Source: Pseudomonadota bacterium (GTDB lineage: Bacteria > Pseudomonadota > Gammaproteobacteria > Pseudomonadales > Halieaceae). Taken from it: a stretch of 5,669 nucleotides of DNA. The position numbers were made by a program, and so were the translations under genes. The stretch covers positions 1 to 5,669 of the forward strand of contig JAUVBI010000204.1 in the NCBI GenBank assembly GCA_030591305.1. The letters run 5' to 3'. Within the stretch, counting starts at the first letter, position 1. Every line of letters begins with the position of its first letter. Below, one piece after another: positions 4,953 to 5,669 of this stretch. The notes under the pieces were generated by a model, which was given only the letters and a program-made list of their open reading frames with translations, ran no database searches and had not been told where the DNA came from.

Positions 4953-5669
4953 CTAGCTACAGATGGTACTGCCGTCATCGGCCACCGCATAGAACAGGCA
5001 ATCTGATTGCGCGATTGCCGCATTGTTGGTGATCATAAATAGCTTGAGGCCCTGGGCAGCATACAGCCTGCCCCGCTCTACACGAACCAACTTGCTCACG
5101 GCACAGCGCCCGTTCGAATCCAGGGCGCTGAACAGCTGGTGCTCCGGCCCGCTGGCCCAACCCAGCTGGGTGTCCACTGACACGCTGCCAAAGTTGTGAT
5201 GTTCTATATCGGGTGACAAGGTGATGTCATGGCGGTCACTGGCCCGCTCTGCATAGGTAAGGCTTACCCCTTCATTCAACTCCAGCCGAATGGGGTCGCA
5301 CAGCAACTCAAGTCCCCAATCTGTATCACCCTGGGCCAACACGGTGTCCACCTGAAAATACCGGCACAATCCCTCATGAGCCAATTCGTGTGCCTCGTCA
5401 TCGAGGCGCCCCCCCACTTCCACCGTCACAGTCGGATAGGAGTGCTCACTGATATCCATCAGAGCACCGAGACTGAGGTTGGAAACAATAAGTCGTTGGG
5501 TAAAAATTGAAACCAGGGCATCGTGTTGTCTGTCCATGTGTGTACACACACCAAAGGATGGACCCGAACCCGAGGTATTGTGCATATCGATAACCGCTTC
5601 GGGATGATGAAGGCGCAGTATTTCCAAAATCTCCTCGGCCAATTCACCCTGCGAATCTGCGAAGGGCGG
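4953..5669 (-). CDS. Succinylglutamate desuccinylase/aspartoacylase-family zinc hydrolase, N-terminus outside window
   Basis: The frame is open from the right edge to TAG at 4953-4955, giving about 238 residues; the TTG at 5640-5642 is internal (PPFADSQGE precedes it), so the real start lies beyond the window. The AstE/AspA family (carboxypeptidase-like zinc enzymes that hydrolyse N-acyl amino acids) is usually about 320-350 residues, so the first 90 or so, with the HxxE zinc ligands, are missing. Visible marks are IDMHNTSGSG, with the third zinc-ligand histidine about 30 residues in, and YPTVTVEVGG about 78-87 residues in, with the catalytic glutamate before the GG. The C-terminal part would form the beta-rich domain that covers the active site in this family. 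The natural substrate cannot be told from this part. It is oriented toward the SDR gene with a 197-base spacer, so separate promoters are likely. Confidence 0.87.
   Translation of the reverse strand, partial: PPFADSQGELAEEILEILRLHHPEAVIDMHNTSGSGPSFGVCTHMDRQHDALVSIFTQRLIVSNLSLGALMDISEHSYPTVTVEVGGRLDDEAHELAHEGLCRYFQVDTVLAQGDTDWGLELLCDPIRLELNEGVSLTYAERASDRHDITLSPDIEHHNFGSVSVDTQLGWASGPEHQLFSALDSNGRCAVSKLVRVERGRLYAAQGLKLFMITNNAAIAQSDCLFYAVADDGSTICS

Noticed and set aside
5640..5642. TTG as the start of the zinc hydrolase
   Set aside because: The frame continues open to the right edge, and the family needs an N-terminal zinc-binding segment that is absent here.

Overview
The window is chromosomal DNA from a gammaproteobacterium. 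The best marker is RecA (2776-3819, minus strand), which reads most like Pseudomonas-type RecA: an MRMGD segment near residue 26, [10 protein letters not shown] near residue 51 and [13 protein letters not shown] near residue 248. A near-consensus gammaproteobacterial LexA box sits on its promoter, and recX follows directly. The accessory genes (an EthA-type Baeyer-Villiger monooxygenase and an HsdA-type 3-alpha-hydroxysteroid dehydrogenase-like SDR) are of kinds common in lipid-, terpenoid- or steroid-oxidising marine gammaproteobacteria. That narrower placement is an inference.

Layout: (1) 1-770, plus strand, is the C-terminal half of an EthA-like flavin monooxygenase cut by the window edge. 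(2) 767-2059, minus, is an AdiC/PotE-type amino acid/polyamine permease. It converges on the monooxygenase with a 4-base overlap in which one CTAA supplies both stop codons. (3) 2060-2186 is a short spacer with a nested inverted-repeat cluster. (4) 2187-3819, minus, is the recX-recA SOS module. recA is transcribed first, from a LexA-covered promoter near 3871-3900, and an intrinsic terminator (2701-2753) separates it from recX, whose possible GTG start abuts the U-tract. (5) 3820-3987 is the SOS control region and the possible terminator of the upstream gene. (6) 3988-4755, minus, is the SDR, with a GTG start and a strong Shine-Dalgarno sequence. (7) 4756-4952 carries, on the plus strand, what looks like the decayed 3' end of a gene (about 54 codons with one in-frame stop). 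(8) 4953-5669, minus, is a succinylglutamate desuccinylase/aspartoacylase-family zinc hydrolase cut by the right edge.

How the genes work together: recA and recX form a conserved unit in which RecX modulates the RecA filament, and the terminator should keep RecX scarce. The common gammaproteobacterial neighbours cinA/pncC (upstream) and alaS (downstream) are absent; metabolic genes flank the module instead. The monooxygenase, SDR, permease and amidohydrolase-like gene are not in one operon with each other and show no clear shared pathway. No mobile element, CRISPR array, rRNA or tRNA was seen. I found no clear new system. The points most worth a second look are the plus-strand gene remnant, the RecA tail repeat with synonymous drift, the extra LexA half-sites, and the recX start arrangement.
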